Shown here one piece after another: positions 17,514-26,350 of a stretch of DNA of 64,000 nt (positions are counted from its first letter, which is position 1; each line of letters opens with the position of its first letter). The notes below the pieces were generated by a model that had not been told where the DNA came from, did no database searches, and saw only the letters and a list, made by a program, of their open reading frames with translations. A program made the translations under genes and the position numbers. The stretch is from DATARR01 sp034666985 (GTDB lineage: Bacteria; Acidobacteriota; Thermoanaerobaculia; Multivoradales; UBA5704): the NCBI GenBank assembly GCA_034666985.1, contig JAXDKS010000031.1, positions 62,001 to 126,000 on the forward strand. The letters run 5' to 3'.

Positions 17514-17891
17514 CTACTTCTTCTTCTGATACTCCGCGAGTGTCTTCTCGCTCTCGAAGTAGAGCACCTTGCCGTCCGGCTGGGCGGCGATCACGGCCGT
17601 GGCCTTGTCCACTGTCTTGCCGGTGACGGGGTCGACCGCCGTGCGCGCGGCCGCGTCCTTGGCGAGGCGCTCCTTGCACATCTCGCAGCAGCCGTAGTAG
17701 GTCTTGTTCTCCACCTGGACGGGGATCTGGTCCTTGTCCATGAACTGGTTGTTGACCATGCAGACCTTCTTCGACTCGACCTTCTTGAGGACCGGGGTGG
17801 TGGGTCCCTCCGCGGCCACGGCGACGCCGGCCATCAGCAGCGCGACGGCGCAGAGGGTCAGGGACAGGACGAAAAGCTTGGTTCTGGGCAT
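17514..17891 (-). CDS. Exported TRASH/YHS-like metal-binding protein
   Basis: Small exported protein of 125 residues. A signal peptide (LFVLSLTLCAVALLMAGVAVAA) precedes two tandem modules. The first has Cys in KVCMVNNQFM followed about 20 residues later by YYGCCEMCKERL, the Cys pattern of TRASH/YHS-type heavy-metal domains. The second (DPVTGKTVDKA…VLYFESEKTLAEYQ) has the YHS-like fold signature but has lost its Cys residues. A role in copper or other metal handling in the periplasm is inferred. It is a single gene, flanked by the composite repeat on its 3' side. Confidence 0.65.
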   Translation of the reverse strand: MPRTKLFVLSLTLCAVALLMAGVAVAAEGPTTPVLKKVESKKVCMVNNQFMDKDQIPVQVENKTYYGCCEMCKERLAKDAAARTAVDPVTGKTVDKATAVIAAQPDGKVLYFESEKTLAEYQKKK

Positions 17892-18072
17892 TTGTGATCT
17901 CCTCGAAGTGTTGGATGGGGTGCCGGTTCGACCGGCGGGGCGACAAATCGCCGCTCCGCTGGTATCCTCAAGCGCCTTTCCCGGGCGCCAGGGCCCGCCG
18001 CTGTCGGCGGGACGGCTTCGATAACAGGGCCCGCGGGCCTCGTATTGCGGACGGACTGCTCATACGGAGAAC

Positions 18073-19218
18073 ATGGTGACTGACGCGACTCTACCGAGAC
18101 CCGGGATCAACTGGCTCAACCTCTTCTTCATCCTCGGCACCCTCCTCACCGCGCTCGTCGCCACACCCTGGTATCTGATGAAGCAGGGCCTGGGCTGGCC
18201 GGAAGCGTTGACTTTCGTGGTCCTCTGGCTCTTCGTGGGGGTCTCGGTGACCGCCGGCTACCACCGGCTCTTCGCCCACAAGACGTACCAGGCGGCTTGG
18301 CCGGTGCGCCTGTTCTTCCTGATCTTCGGCGCCGGCGCCCTGGAGAACTCGGTCCTCAACTGGGCCGCCGACCACCGGGTGCACCACTCCCACGTCGACG
18401 AAGAGCGCGATCCCTACAATATCCAAAAAGGGTTCTGGTGGGCGCACATGGGCTGGATCTTCTTCGAAGCCGAAGCGCCCAACCCCACCGTCGTCCGCGA
18501 CCTGGCGGAAGACCCCCTCGTGGTCTGGCAGGACCGCTACTACAAGTGGATCGGCCTCGGCGTCGCCCTCGGCATCCCGCTGATCGTCGGCCTGCTCACC
18601 GGCCACCTCCTCGGCTGCCTGATCATCGGCGGCGTGCTGCGGGTGGTGGTGAGCCACCACGGCACGTTCTTCATCAACAGCCTTTGCCACATGGTGGGCC
18701 GGCAGCCCTACAGCACCGAGCACAGCGCCCGCGACAGCGCCGTCATGGCCGTCCTGGCGTTCGGCGAGGGGTACCACAACTACCACCACAGCTTCCCCTT
18801 CGACTACAGGAACGGCGTCAAGGTCTGGCAATTCGACCCCGCCAAGTGGACGATCTGGACCCTCTCCCGCCTGGGGCTCGCCCGCGACCTGCGCCGCGCT
18901 CCCGAGGCCGCGGTGCTCAAGGCCAAGATCGAGGTGCAGTTCGAGCGCGCCAAGGAGCGGCTGCAACAGGTGGTGCACGACTTCCGCGAGGAGCACGAAG
19001 AGCAGCTTCACGAAGCCTACGCCCGGCTGCAGGCCACTCTCCATGACCTGCTGTCCTTGCAGCGCCGGAGCAAGCCCAAGCCCGTCCCGGCCGGCCAGGA
19101 GCACCTGCCGCTCGAGACCCGGATCGGCCTGACCTACCGCGCCCTGGAGGAGGCCCTCCAGGAGTGGAAGCAGACCCTGCGGCAGATGAATCGTCTGCCC
19201 GTCGACGTCACCGCCTGA
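18073..19218 (+). CDS. Fatty acid desaturase (delta-9 acyl-CoA desaturase type)
   Basis: Membrane di-iron desaturase of 381 residues. The three His boxes are visible: HRLFAHK near residue 62, HRVHHSHVDEERDPY near residue 100, and GEGYHNYHH near residue 235. Several hydrophobic segments lie between them, as in stearoyl-CoA desaturase relatives. Bacterial family members are about 300 residues. Here an additional roughly 100-residue, highly charged helical tail follows (RAKERLQQVVHDFREEHEEQ), probably coiled coil. It is followed by a M28 peptidase 14 bases downstream, but a functional link is not obvious. The ATG at 18073 has GGAG nearby; a GTG three bases on is an alternative start. Confidence 0.9.
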   Translation: MVTDATLPRPGINWLNLFFILGTLLTALVATPWYLMKQGLGWPEALTFVVLWLFVGVSVTAGYHRLFAHKTYQAAWPVRLFFLIFGAGALENSVLNWAADHRVHHSHVDEERDPYNIQKGFWWAHMGWIFFEAEAPNPTVVRDLAEDPLVVWQDRYYKWIGLGVALGIPLIVGLLTGHLLGCLIIGGVLRVVVSHHGTFFINSLCHMVGRQPYSTEHSARDSAVMAVLAFGEGYHNYHHSFPFDYRNGVKVWQFDPAKWTIWTLSRLGLARDLRRAPEAAVLKAKIEVQFERAKERLQQVVHDFREEHEEQLHEAYARLQATLHDLLSLQRRSKPKPVPAGQEHLPLETRIGLTYRALEEALQEWKQTLRQMNRLPVDVTA

Positions 19219-19232
19219 GGAGGAAGCCTCGA

Positions 19233-20681
19233 ATGACTGGTCTCGTCTCCTTGCGGCGGGCCGTCGCCGCCGTTTCGCTCCTGTCCGTCCTGACCCTGGG
19301 TCCCGTTTGTTCGCAGACAGCGGCCCAGGGTCCTGCCGCATCTCCCGCCATCCCCGCCAACGTGAAGGCCACGGCCTCCGCCCTGCGCCAGCAGGCGCTC
19401 CAGGGCACCAAGGCATTCGACATTGTCCGCTCGCTCACCGTCGAGGTGGGACCGCGCCCCGCCGGCTCCAAGGCCTATGACGCGGCCGTGGCCTGGGGAT
19501 TGCGGACCTTGAAGGACCTGGGATTCAGCAACGTCCACGCCGAGAAGGCGACCGTGCCCCACTGGGTGCGCGGCGACGAATCGGGGGAGATCGTGGCTCC
19601 CTGGCCGCAGCCGGTCCACCTCGCGGCCCTGGGCGGCAGCGTCGGCACCCCGGAGGGCGGCATCGAGGCGCCGGTGATCTCGGTGCCCTCCCTCGAAGCC
19701 GTGGACAAGCTCGACCCGGCCCAGGTCAAGGGCAAGATCGTCTTCTACGACGTCCACATGCAGCGCGCCCGCGACGGCTCGGGCTACCGCGACGCCGTGC
19801 CCGCGCGGGGAGCCGGCGCCTCCCGGGCGGCGAAGCTGGGCGCCGTGGCCGTGCTCATCCGCTCTGTGGGCACGGACCACAACCGCACCCCGCACACCGG
19901 CGCCATGCGTTATCAGGATGACGTGCCGAAGATCCCGGCGGCCGCCCTCTCTGTCCCGGACGCCGAGCTGCTGGCGGCCCAGATCGCCAGCGGCAAACCC
20001 GTGACCTTCCGCCTCAAGCTCGGGGCGCACATGCTGCCGGACGTGGAGACGGCCAGCGTGGTGGGGGAGATCCCCGGCCGCGAGAAGCCGGACGAGATCG
20101 TCCTCCTCGCCGCTCACCTCGACTCCTGGGACCTGGGCACGGGAGCCATCGATGATGGAGCCGGCGTGGCGATCGTCACCGAAGCCGCGAGAATCATCGG
20201 CCAACTGCCCAAAAAGCCGCGGCGGACCATCCGGGTCGTCCTCTACGCCAACGAAGAGTTCGGCACCTCGGGAGCGAAGGCCTACTCCGAAGCGCATAAA
20301 GACGAGCTCGCCCGCCACGTGATGGCCACCGAAGCCGACCTCGGCGCCGGCCGCGTCTGGAAGATCTCCTCGCGGGTGGATCCCGCCGCCCTCCCCCTGA
20401 TCGCCGACCTCGCCCGTCTCCTGGAAGTGGAGCAGGGCAACAACGAAGCCGGCGGCGGCTCCGATATCGGCCCCCTCGCCCCCGCCCGCGTCCCCATCAT
20501 CGGCCTCGCCCAGGACGCCACCACCTACTTCGACTACCACCACACCGCCAACGACACCCTGGACAAGATCAATCCCAAGGATCTCGACCAGAACGTCGCC
20601 TCCTGGGTTGCCGTGGCGTACGTGGCCGCCGAGATGCCGGGGAGCTTCGGGCGGGCACCGGAGGGTGGGGGGCGGGAGTAG
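19233..20681 (+). CDS. Exported M28 family zinc aminopeptidase
   Basis: Secreted metallopeptidase of 482 residues with an N-terminal signal (SLRRAVAAVSLLSVLTLGPVC; the Cys hints at either a lipoprotein or simple cleavage). An inserted protease-associated-like region lies near residues 140-270. The catalytic part shows the M28 zinc ligands: AAHLDSWD (His, near residue 289), DDGAGV (bridging Asp), ANEEFG (general base Glu), EADLGAG (Asp) and DYHHTANDT (His). The ATG at 19233 follows GAGGAGGAAG. It sits between the desaturase and the tryptophan dioxygenase in one direction with short gaps (14 and 19 bases), suggesting one transcript. Confidence 0.92.
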   Translation: MTGLVSLRRAVAAVSLLSVLTLGPVCSQTAAQGPAASPAIPANVKATASALRQQALQGTKAFDIVRSLTVEVGPRPAGSKAYDAAVAWGLRTLKDLGFSNVHAEKATVPHWVRGDESGEIVAPWPQPVHLAALGGSVGTPEGGIEAPVISVPSLEAVDKLDPAQVKGKIVFYDVHMQRARDGSGYRDAVPARGAGASRAAKLGAVAVLIRSVGTDHNRTPHTGAMRYQDDVPKIPAAALSVPDAELLAAQIASGKPVTFRLKLGAHMLPDVETASVVGEIPGREKPDEIVLLAAHLDSWDLGTGAIDDGAGVAIVTEAARIIGQLPKKPRRTIRVVLYANEEFGTSGAKAYSEAHKDELARHVMATEADLGAGRVWKISSRVDPAALPLIADLARLLEVEQGNNEAGGGSDIGPLAPARVPIIGLAQDATTYFDYHHTANDTLDKINPKDLDQNVASWVAVAYVAAEMPGSFGRAPEGGGRE

Positions 20682-20700
20682 TCGAAGGAAGGAGCCCCCG

Positions 20701-21483
20701 TTGCCCTACACCTACACCAGCTATCTCCGCCTCGACGAGCTCCTCAACCTCCAGACGCCGGCGTCCGAGGGCGAGGAGCATGACGAGATGCTGTTCATCG
20801 TCATCCATCAGGTCTATGAGCTGTGGTTCCGGCAGGTCCTCCATGAGACCGACCTGCTGCGGCGGGCGTTCGAAGGGAACGACCGGCCTCTCGCCCTGGC
20901 GACACTCAAGCGCATTCTGACGATCTTCAAGACGCTCGTCTCGCAGGTGGACATCCTGGAGACGATGACTCCCGTGTCGTTCCAGTCGTTCCGCGACCGG
21001 TTGGACAGCGCGAGCGGCTTCCAGTCGTTCCAGTTCCGCGAGCTCGAGGTCGCCCTGGGAAGCCGCGCGCCGGGCATCGCCGAGCGGCTGCCCGAGGGGA
21101 GCTCCGAGCGGCGGCGGGTGGAGGAGCGGCTGGCTCAGCCGAGCGTCTATCAGTCGTTCCTGCGCTTCCTGGCCCTCAACGGCTACCCGATCCCCGAGGA
21201 GGTGCTGGACCGCGATCCCTCCCTGCCGCCGGTGGAGGACGAGCGGGTGCGGGAGATCCTCGTCCGGATCTACCGCGAGGATCCCGCCAACCGCGATGTC
21301 TGCGAGCGCCTGGTCGATCTCGACGAGGGGCTCCAGGAGTGGCGCTACCGCCACGTGAAGATGGTGCAGCGCACCATTGGCATGAAAATGGGCACCGGCG
21401 GCTCGGCCGGGGTGGAGTACCTGAAGAACACCCTCTTCAAGTCCCTGTTCCCCGATCTGTGGGCGATCCGGACGGCGTTGTAG
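20701..21483 (+). CDS. kynA: Tryptophan 2,3-dioxygenase
   Basis: Heme enzyme opening the indole ring of tryptophan to N-formylkynurenine, the first step of the kynurenine route. Recognisable segments are YTSYLRLDELLNLQTP, HDEMLFIVIHQVYELWFRQ (substrate-binding His), FQSFQFRELEVALG (Arg), and the C-terminal YRHVKMVQRTIGMKMGTGG with the heme-ligand His. The chosen start is the TTG at 20701 behind AAGGAAGGAG, which gives 260 residues; the in-frame upstream extension lies within the M28 gene. No kynureninase or formamidase lies in the window; the peptidase upstream may supply free tryptophan, but that is a guess. Confidence 0.93.
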   Translation: MPYTYTSYLRLDELLNLQTPASEGEEHDEMLFIVIHQVYELWFRQVLHETDLLRRAFEGNDRPLALATLKRILTIFKTLVSQVDILETMTPVSFQSFRDRLDSASGFQSFQFRELEVALGSRAPGIAERLPEGSSERRRVEERLAQPSVYQSFLRFLALNGYPIPEEVLDRDPSLPPVEDERVREILVRIYREDPANRDVCERLVDLDEGLQEWRYRHVKMVQRTIGMKMGTGGSAGVEYLKNTLFKSLFPDLWAIRTAL

Positions 21484-21577
21484 GAAGGACCCAAAGGACA
21501 GCAGGGACAGCAGGGACAAGGAAGAGGACGAACGAACCGCGTTGTCCTTGCTGTCCTTGTCCTTCGCTCTCAGACTC
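21484..21577. terminator. AAGGAC-rich inverted element between convergent genes
   Basis: The spacer between the convergent kynA and amidohydrolase genes holds serial AAGGACxxxAAGGAC-type units on the left (21486-21520) and their complements (TTGTCCTTGCTGTCC and on) at 21541-21563, so a long hairpin can form from either strand. The same layout recurs at 24618-24716, also between convergent genes, and a single arm at 34769. A bidirectional transcription terminator role is inferred. Confidence 0.5.
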
Positions 21578-23419
21578 CTATTGTCCCGCCGTTCCCTTCG
21601 GCACCAGCCGCACGCCGTCCACCTGGAAGCGGAAGGTCCCGAGCGCGGGGCCGCCGCCGAGGAAGATGCCCAGGATGTCGCTGCCGTCGAGGCCCAGCTC
21701 GGCGAAGGGGACGGTGACCTGCTGCCAGTCAGGGCCGGCGGTGAAGCTCTTCTGGGCGGGCATCCGTCCCAGGCGGGTGGCGAAGAACATGAGCTGGTAG
21801 GTGCGGCCGTCTCCCTTGGTCCAGAAGGAGACTCCGGAGAATTTGGAGAGGTCCACCGGGGCCATGGGAGTCGGAGCGGGGAAGAAGATCATCCCCGACC
21901 AGGGATAGGCGAAGCCCGCTTTCACCTCGCCTGAGATGGCGAGCGATTTGCCCGTGCCCGCCGCGCCTCCGGCCACGACCTCCTTCTGCACGACCGACAC
22001 CCCGCCGGCGAGCTTGTCGGTCGACTCCTGCCAGCCGGAGCCGAAGCGGGCCGCGAGGGTGCCATCCTCAAAGTCGCTGATCTCGCCCGTGGCGGGGATC
22101 TGTGCCGGAGCGGCTGCCGCCGAGGCTTCATGCGGCGCCTGCGGACGGGGCACTTCCTGCCCTATCTTCCAGACCTTCTGGATATCGCGGCTAGCGGTGA
22201 TGTCCTTCGTCGGATCGCCCTTGACCAGCACGAGGTCGGCTCGCAGGCCGGGAGCAATGCGTCCGCGGTCCTTCAGGCCGAAGGTCTTCGCCGGGACCGA
22301 GGTGGCGGCGGCCAGCGCTTCGGCGGGGGAGAGGCCGGCCTGCACCAGCAGCTCGAGCTCACGGTGGATGCTGGGGCCGTGGGCCGTGCCCGGATTCGGC
22401 GCGTCGGTGCCGGCGAGGATGGGTACGCCCGCCGCCTTGAGCTGGCGGACGGCATCCAAGGCGTTCTGGAACCGCTGCTCGCCGTGCTTGGGGAAACTCT
22501 TGCGGAGGTTCGCGACCTCGTCGGCCGTCAGGTACGGCGAAAGGCGCGAGTCGTCCGGCAGGGCACGGCCGCTGGCGACGCCGGTGGTGCTCTCCACCAC
22601 GGTGAGCGTCGGGGTGACGAACGCCTTGTGCTTCGCGGCCAGGGCGCTGAAGTCCGCGTCCGGCGCGCGGTCGGTGAAGATGTGGACGAGGCCGTCCGCT
22701 CCCGCCTCCAGGGCCTCCTTGGCCGCCGTCTCGGTGCTGATGTGGACCACGGCGAGCTTGCCCCGCTTGTGGGCGGCCTGGACGAGGGCGGCGATGGTGG
22801 CCTTGTCGAGGGTCGGGATCGTGCGGCCGTAGAGCTTGGCGTCCTCGGAGACGATCTTGATGTAGTCCGAGCCCTCGGCGACGCGGGCGTCCACCCAGGC
22901 TTGCGCCTCCTCGGGCTTGGTGAGGGTGGGCACGGGCATGCCGTACTCGGTGCCGTGGCCGCCCGGGGCCGTGGCGAGGTAGCCCGCGCTCAGCAGGTCG
23001 GCCCGGCCGGGAGCGCCGGTCTTCGCCTGCTCCTCGCGCTGGCCTTGAGCGAACTGCGGGTTGGTGAACATGTCGAGCTCGGTGGTGACGCCGAAGATGG
23101 CGGCGCGGGTCAGGACGTCACCCCAGGTGTGGGTGTGGCCGTCGATGAGGCCCGGCAGCAGCGTGTCTCCGGAGCCGTCGATCACCTGGGCGCCGGCCGG
23201 CACGGCGACCTTGGGGCCCACGGCGCGGATCATCCGGCCTTCGAGGACGACCGTGCCGTCGGGGATCACCCTGGAGCCGTCGAAGATGCGGACGTGGGTG
23301 ATGGCGATGGGCTTCGCGGCCTCGGCCGCCTCGGCAATACCGTTGCAGGTCAGGCTCCCGGTCGATGACAGGGCCAACAGGGCCAGGAGCAGGGTGGGGA
23401 GAGTTTTGATTCGGATCAT
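21578..23419 (-). CDS. Exported amidohydrolase with C-terminal CIA30-like domain
   Basis: Metal-dependent hydrolase of 613 residues with signal peptide (LPTLLLALLALSSTGSLTCNG). The amidohydrolase part (residues about 37-440) has LPGLIDGHTHTWGD (metal His pair), DYIKIVSED (bridging Lys), VVHISTE and GLVHIFTD (His ligands) and AGTDAPNPG (catalytic Asp), like secreted imidazolonepropionase-type or prolidase-like members. The last about 170 residues (ISDFEDGTLAARFGSGW through GTFRFQVDGVRL) form a jelly-roll-like domain resembling the CIA30 or carbohydrate-binding type. Plain family members are about 430 residues, so this is a fusion. Substrate unknown. A Shine-Dalgarno GAGAGGAAAG precedes the ATG. 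Confidence 0.85.
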   Translation of the reverse strand: MIRIKTLPTLLLALLALSSTGSLTCNGIAEAAEAAKPIAITHVRIFDGSRVIPDGTVVLEGRMIRAVGPKVAVPAGAQVIDGSGDTLLPGLIDGHTHTWGDVLTRAAIFGVTTELDMFTNPQFAQGQREEQAKTGAPGRADLLSAGYLATAPGGHGTEYGMPVPTLTKPEEAQAWVDARVAEGSDYIKIVSEDAKLYGRTIPTLDKATIAALVQAAHKRGKLAVVHISTETAAKEALEAGADGLVHIFTDRAPDADFSALAAKHKAFVTPTLTVVESTTGVASGRALPDDSRLSPYLTADEVANLRKSFPKHGEQRFQNALDAVRQLKAAGVPILAGTDAPNPGTAHGPSIHRELELLVQAGLSPAEALAAATSVPAKTFGLKDRGRIAPGLRADLVLVKGDPTKDITASRDIQKVWKIGQEVPRPQAPHEASAAAAPAQIPATGEISDFEDGTLAARFGSGWQESTDKLAGGVSVVQKEVVAGGAAGTGKSLAISGEVKAGFAYPWSGMIFFPAPTPMAPVDLSKFSGVSFWTKGDGRTYQLMFFATRLGRMPAQKSFTAGPDWQQVTVPFAELGLDGSDILGIFLGGGPALGTFRFQVDGVRLVPKGTAGQ

Positions 23420-23509
23420 GGGGTTGTCTTTCCTCTCAGAATTTCCTGCGATGGGCCCAGTATCCCCTCTGCGGGAGGGCGCCTGATAGTCATGGGCGTC
23501 ACGATCTGG

Positions 23510-23587
23510 GGGTGACGATTGTCACCCAGCCCCTCATCACCCCGGCCCTCTTCTCCCATCGCCCTCCCCCCGACCGGGAGAAGAGGG
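23510..23587. repeat. Hairpin plus GC-rich inverted element in divergent spacer
   Basis: The spacer between divergent genes starting at 23419 and 23631 contains a perfect 7-base-arm hairpin (GGGTGAC, loop GATT, GTCACCC; 23510-23527) directly followed by a second element, with arms CCCTCTTCTCCC (23546-23557) and GGGAGAAGAGGG (23576-23587). The second element recurs almost unchanged at 43450-43510. Because the spacer is divergent, these are not simple terminators; the first hairpin could be an operator. Confidence 0.55.
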
Positions 23588-23630
23588 AGAAAGGCAAGAA
23601 CGTATTGTAGGCTGCAGTCGGAGGCAGACC

Positions 23631-24596
23631 ATGAAAGCGGCGGTGATCGACGGCTACGGCGGGAGCGACCGGCTGGTGGCGCGCGAGGTGCCGGACCCCG
23701 AGCCTCCCGGCCCCGGGCAGGTCCTGGTGCGGGTGCGGGCGTCGAGCGTCAATCCCCTCGACTGGAAGATCCGCAACGGCAGCATGCGGCTCGTGATGCC
23801 CGCTACCTTCCCCCTGATCCTCGGCCACGACGCCGCGGGCGAGGTGGTGGCGATCGGTCCCGAGGTGACCCGCTTCCAGCCGGGAGACCCGGTCTTCGGC
23901 GGGGTCGACGTGAAGCGTCACGGCGGCGCCTACGCTGAGCTGGCCCTGATGCGCGAAGCCGCGCTGGCGCCCAAGCCGGACTCCCTCTCCTTCGAAGAGG
24001 CCGCGGCCCTGCCGGTCGCGGGTCTCACGGCACTCCAGGCCCTGCGGGACAAGGGAGAGCTCGCCGCGAAGGAGAAGGTCCTGATCAACGGCGCCTCAGG
24101 GGGAGTGGGGCACCTCGCCGTGCAGATCGCCCTCGCCCTCGGAGCCGAAGTGACGGCCGTGGCGAGCGCCAGGAACCAGGACTTCCTCCGCGCGCTGGGG
24201 GCCCACGAGACGATCGACTACGAGGAAGAGGACTTCACCGGCCGCGACGAGGAGTGGGACGTGATCTTCGACGCCGCGGCCACCCGTCAGTACACCGACT
24301 GCGAGCCCGTCCTGGCCCGGGACGGCGGCATCTACGTGACGACTCTCCCCGGGCCGAAGCTCTTCATCTGGATCGGCCTCACCACCCTGGGCGGCCTCCT
24401 CGGCCAGAAGAAGCGGGCGCGCACGCTCATCCTGAAGCACCGCGCGCAAGACCTCGCCGTCCTCGCCCGCCTGGTGGACCAGGGAAGGCTGCGACCCCAC
24501 CTCGCGGAGGTTTATCCTCTGGAGAGGATCGGCGCGGCCCACGACCACAGCGAGTCGGGGCATGTGCGGGGGAAGGTGGGGGTGCGGATTGGTTGA
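23631..24596 (+). CDS. NAD(P)H quinone oxidoreductase-like MDR protein
   Basis: Medium-chain dehydrogenase/reductase of 321 residues, zinc-independent quinone oxidoreductase branch. Seen: GroES-like N-terminal part with SSVNPLDWKIRNG and LGHDAAGEVV, and the nucleotide-binding glycine motif NGASGGVGHLAVQIA near residue 150. Catalytic zinc Cys residues are absent, as expected for this branch. Substrate is unknown. The ATG follows a weak ribosome site. It is transcribed alone and ends in the hairpin spacer shared with pepD. Confidence 0.88.
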   Translation: MKAAVIDGYGGSDRLVAREVPDPEPPGPGQVLVRVRASSVNPLDWKIRNGSMRLVMPATFPLILGHDAAGEVVAIGPEVTRFQPGDPVFGGVDVKRHGGAYAELALMREAALAPKPDSLSFEEAAALPVAGLTALQALRDKGELAAKEKVLINGASGGVGHLAVQIALALGAEVTAVASARNQDFLRALGAHETIDYEEEDFTGRDEEWDVIFDAAATRQYTDCEPVLARDGGIYVTTLPGPKLFIWIGLTTLGGLLGQKKRARTLILKHRAQDLAVLARLVDQGRLRPHLAEVYPLERIGAAHDHSESGHVRGKVGVRIG

Positions 24597-24617
24597 GGAG
24601 GCGGGCAGCCGGAAAAA

Positions 24618-24716
24618 ACAAGGACATAAAGGACTGCAAGGACCCAAAGGACGTCAAGGACAGACACGGACTTATTGAGTTTGTCCTTGTTGTCCTTGCA
24701 GTCCTTTGTGTCCTTT
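24618..24716. terminator. Long AAGGAC hairpin between convergent genes
   Basis: Left arm 24619-24643 (starts CAAGGACATAAAGGACTGC) pairs almost perfectly with the right arm near 24692-24716 (GTCCTTGCAGTCCTTTGTG), separated by about 50 bases holding further AAGGAC units. It fills the convergent spacer between the oxidoreductase and pepD. It is the clearest copy of the element also seen at 21484. A shared bidirectional terminator is the simplest reading. Confidence 0.55.
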
Positions 24717-24717
24717 C

Positions 24718-26181
24718 TCAGCCCTCCGCCAACTCCGCCAGCACCGCCTTCAGCAGCTCCCAGAACCTCCCCACCGAATCGATCTTCACCCCCTCGTCCG
24801 GCGAGTGGGCTCCCTTGATGATGGGGCCGAAGGAGATGGCGTCCATGCCGGGGAGCTTCTCGCGCAGAATGCCGCATTCGAGGCCGGCGTGGACAGCGAG
24901 GATCTCGGCGTCCTTGCCGATGAGGCGGCGGTGGACCTGCTGGAAGCGGGCGAGGAGGGGGGAGGCGAGCTCGGGCTTCCAGCCGGGGTAGCCCTCGGTC
25001 TCTTCGAGCTCGGCGCCGGCCAGCTCGGCGATGGCGCGGAAGCGACGCTTGGCCGCCCGCATGGCGGTGGCCACGGAGCTGCGGGTGCTCATCAGGATGG
25101 AGAGCGAATCGTCCGTGCTGGTGACGGTCGCCAGGTTGGTGCTCGTCTCCACCAGGTCGTGGATGTCGTAGCTCATGGCCAGGACGCCGTGGGGCAGGGT
25201 ATTCAGGAGGTCGAGGGCCCGGCGGGTAGCCGCGATGGTCCAGGCACGTTCGGGAGCTGGCGCGTCGGCGATCTCCAGCTTGACGTCCGGATCGGCGGGC
25301 CGGATCTCGGCGGCGATGGCGGTGATCTCCTGCTCGGCAGCGGACTGGAAGGCGTCGCGGCTGGCGTTGGGCACCACGACCCGGGCCGCGGCCTCGCGCG
25401 GGATGGCGTTGTGCTTGTTGCCCCCCGCGAAGGAGACGAGGTGGAAGGGGGTCTGCTGGGCGGCGGCGAAGAGGACCCGCGCCAGGAGCTTCGAGGCGTT
25501 GCCGCGCTGGAGGTGGATCTCCATCCCTGAGTGGCCGCCCTTGAGGCCGGAGAGCTTGACGTCCAGGGCAGCCGTCCCTTGCGGCGCCGGCGCCGTCTCC
25601 AGGGGCAGGGTCAGCCGGGTGGTGGAGCCGCCGGCGCAGCCGATGGTGACCGAGCCCTCCTCCTCGGAGTCGAGGTTCAGGAGAAGCCGTCCCTTGAGAG
25701 CGAGGGCCGCGGGATCGAGATCGAGAGCGCCCGTGAGGCCGGTCTCCTCGTCGACGGTGAAGAGCAGCTCGAGAGGACCGTGGACGAGGTCGTCCGCATC
25801 CAGGATCGCGAGGAGGGTGGCGGCGCCGATCCCATTGTCCGCCCCCAGGGTAGTGCCGGTGGCGCGCACCCAGTCGCCATCCCGGCGGGGGAGGATGGGA
25901 TCCTTGAAGAAGTCGTGGACGGTGCCGGCGTTCTTCTCCGTCACCATGTCCAGATGTCCCTGGAGGACGACGACGGGCGCTCCCTCCTTGCCGGGGGAGG
26001 CGGGCTTCTCGACCACGACGTTGCCGACCGCATCCTCCCAGTGGCGGAGGCCCTTGGCCTCGGCGGCGCGGATCACATAGCTGCGAGCCCGCTCCTCGTG
26101 CTTGGAGGGACGTGGGATCGTCAACAGCTCATCGAAGTGCTTCCAGAGGGGGCGCGGTTCCAGCTCGGCGACGAAGGACAT
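24718..26181 (-). CDS. pepD: Aminoacyl-histidine dipeptidase (Xaa-His, PepD)
   Basis: Cytoplasmic M20 family zinc dipeptidase of 487 residues, cleaving beta-Ala-His and other dipeptides. Metal and catalytic motifs visible: LQGHLDMVTE near residue 73 (His, Asp), TTLGADNGIG (bridging Asp), VDEETGLTGA (general base Glu and ligand), LLNLDSEEEG, and the C-terminal HAGLECGIL. Length matches PepD. The ATG follows GGGAGGTCCCC. The 3' end borders the AAGGAC hairpin. Confidence 0.93.
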   Translation of the reverse strand: MSFVAELEPRPLWKHFDELLTIPRPSKHEERARSYVIRAAEAKGLRHWEDAVGNVVVEKPASPGKEGAPVVVLQGHLDMVTEKNAGTVHDFFKDPILPRRDGDWVRATGTTLGADNGIGAATLLAILDADDLVHGPLELLFTVDEETGLTGALDLDPAALALKGRLLLNLDSEEEGSVTIGCAGGSTTRLTLPLETAPAPQGTAALDVKLSGLKGGHSGMEIHLQRGNASKLLARVLFAAAQQTPFHLVSFAGGNKHNAIPREAAARVVVPNASRDAFQSAAEQEITAIAAEIRPADPDVKLEIADAPAPERAWTIAATRRALDLLNTLPHGVLAMSYDIHDLVETSTNLATVTSTDDSLSILMSTRSSVATAMRAAKRRFRAIAELAGAELEETEGYPGWKPELASPLLARFQQVHRRLIGKDAEILAVHAGLECGILREKLPGMDAISFGPIIKGAHSPDEGVKIDSVGRFWELLKAVLAELAEG

Positions 26182-26253
26182 GGGGACCTCCCGGGATCAA
26201 AGGCTTCGGAGCAAGGATATAACGGGTGGGGGGCTCCTGCGGACGGGATTGCC

Positions 26254-26307
26254 GTAGGGTGCGCTGTGCGCACCGTCACCGTTCATGGTGCGCACAGCGC
26301 ACCCTAC
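26254..26307. repeat. Palindromic repeat A, copy 2
   Basis: A 54-base element with 21-base perfect arms (GTAGGGTGCGCTGTGCGCAC and complement) around a short loop containing TCACCGTTCATG. Five copies occur in the window (17349, 26254, 43533, 52038, 59454). This copy sits in the divergent spacer upstream of the ornithine cyclodeaminase gene and pepD. The flank also resembles the flank of copy 1 in inverse orientation (TCCTGCGGACGG against CCATCCGCAGGA). Confidence 0.88.
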
Positions 26308-26350
26308 AAGGGCATGCCGCATCCATGGGCAAACCGGGATCAGGCCTCGA

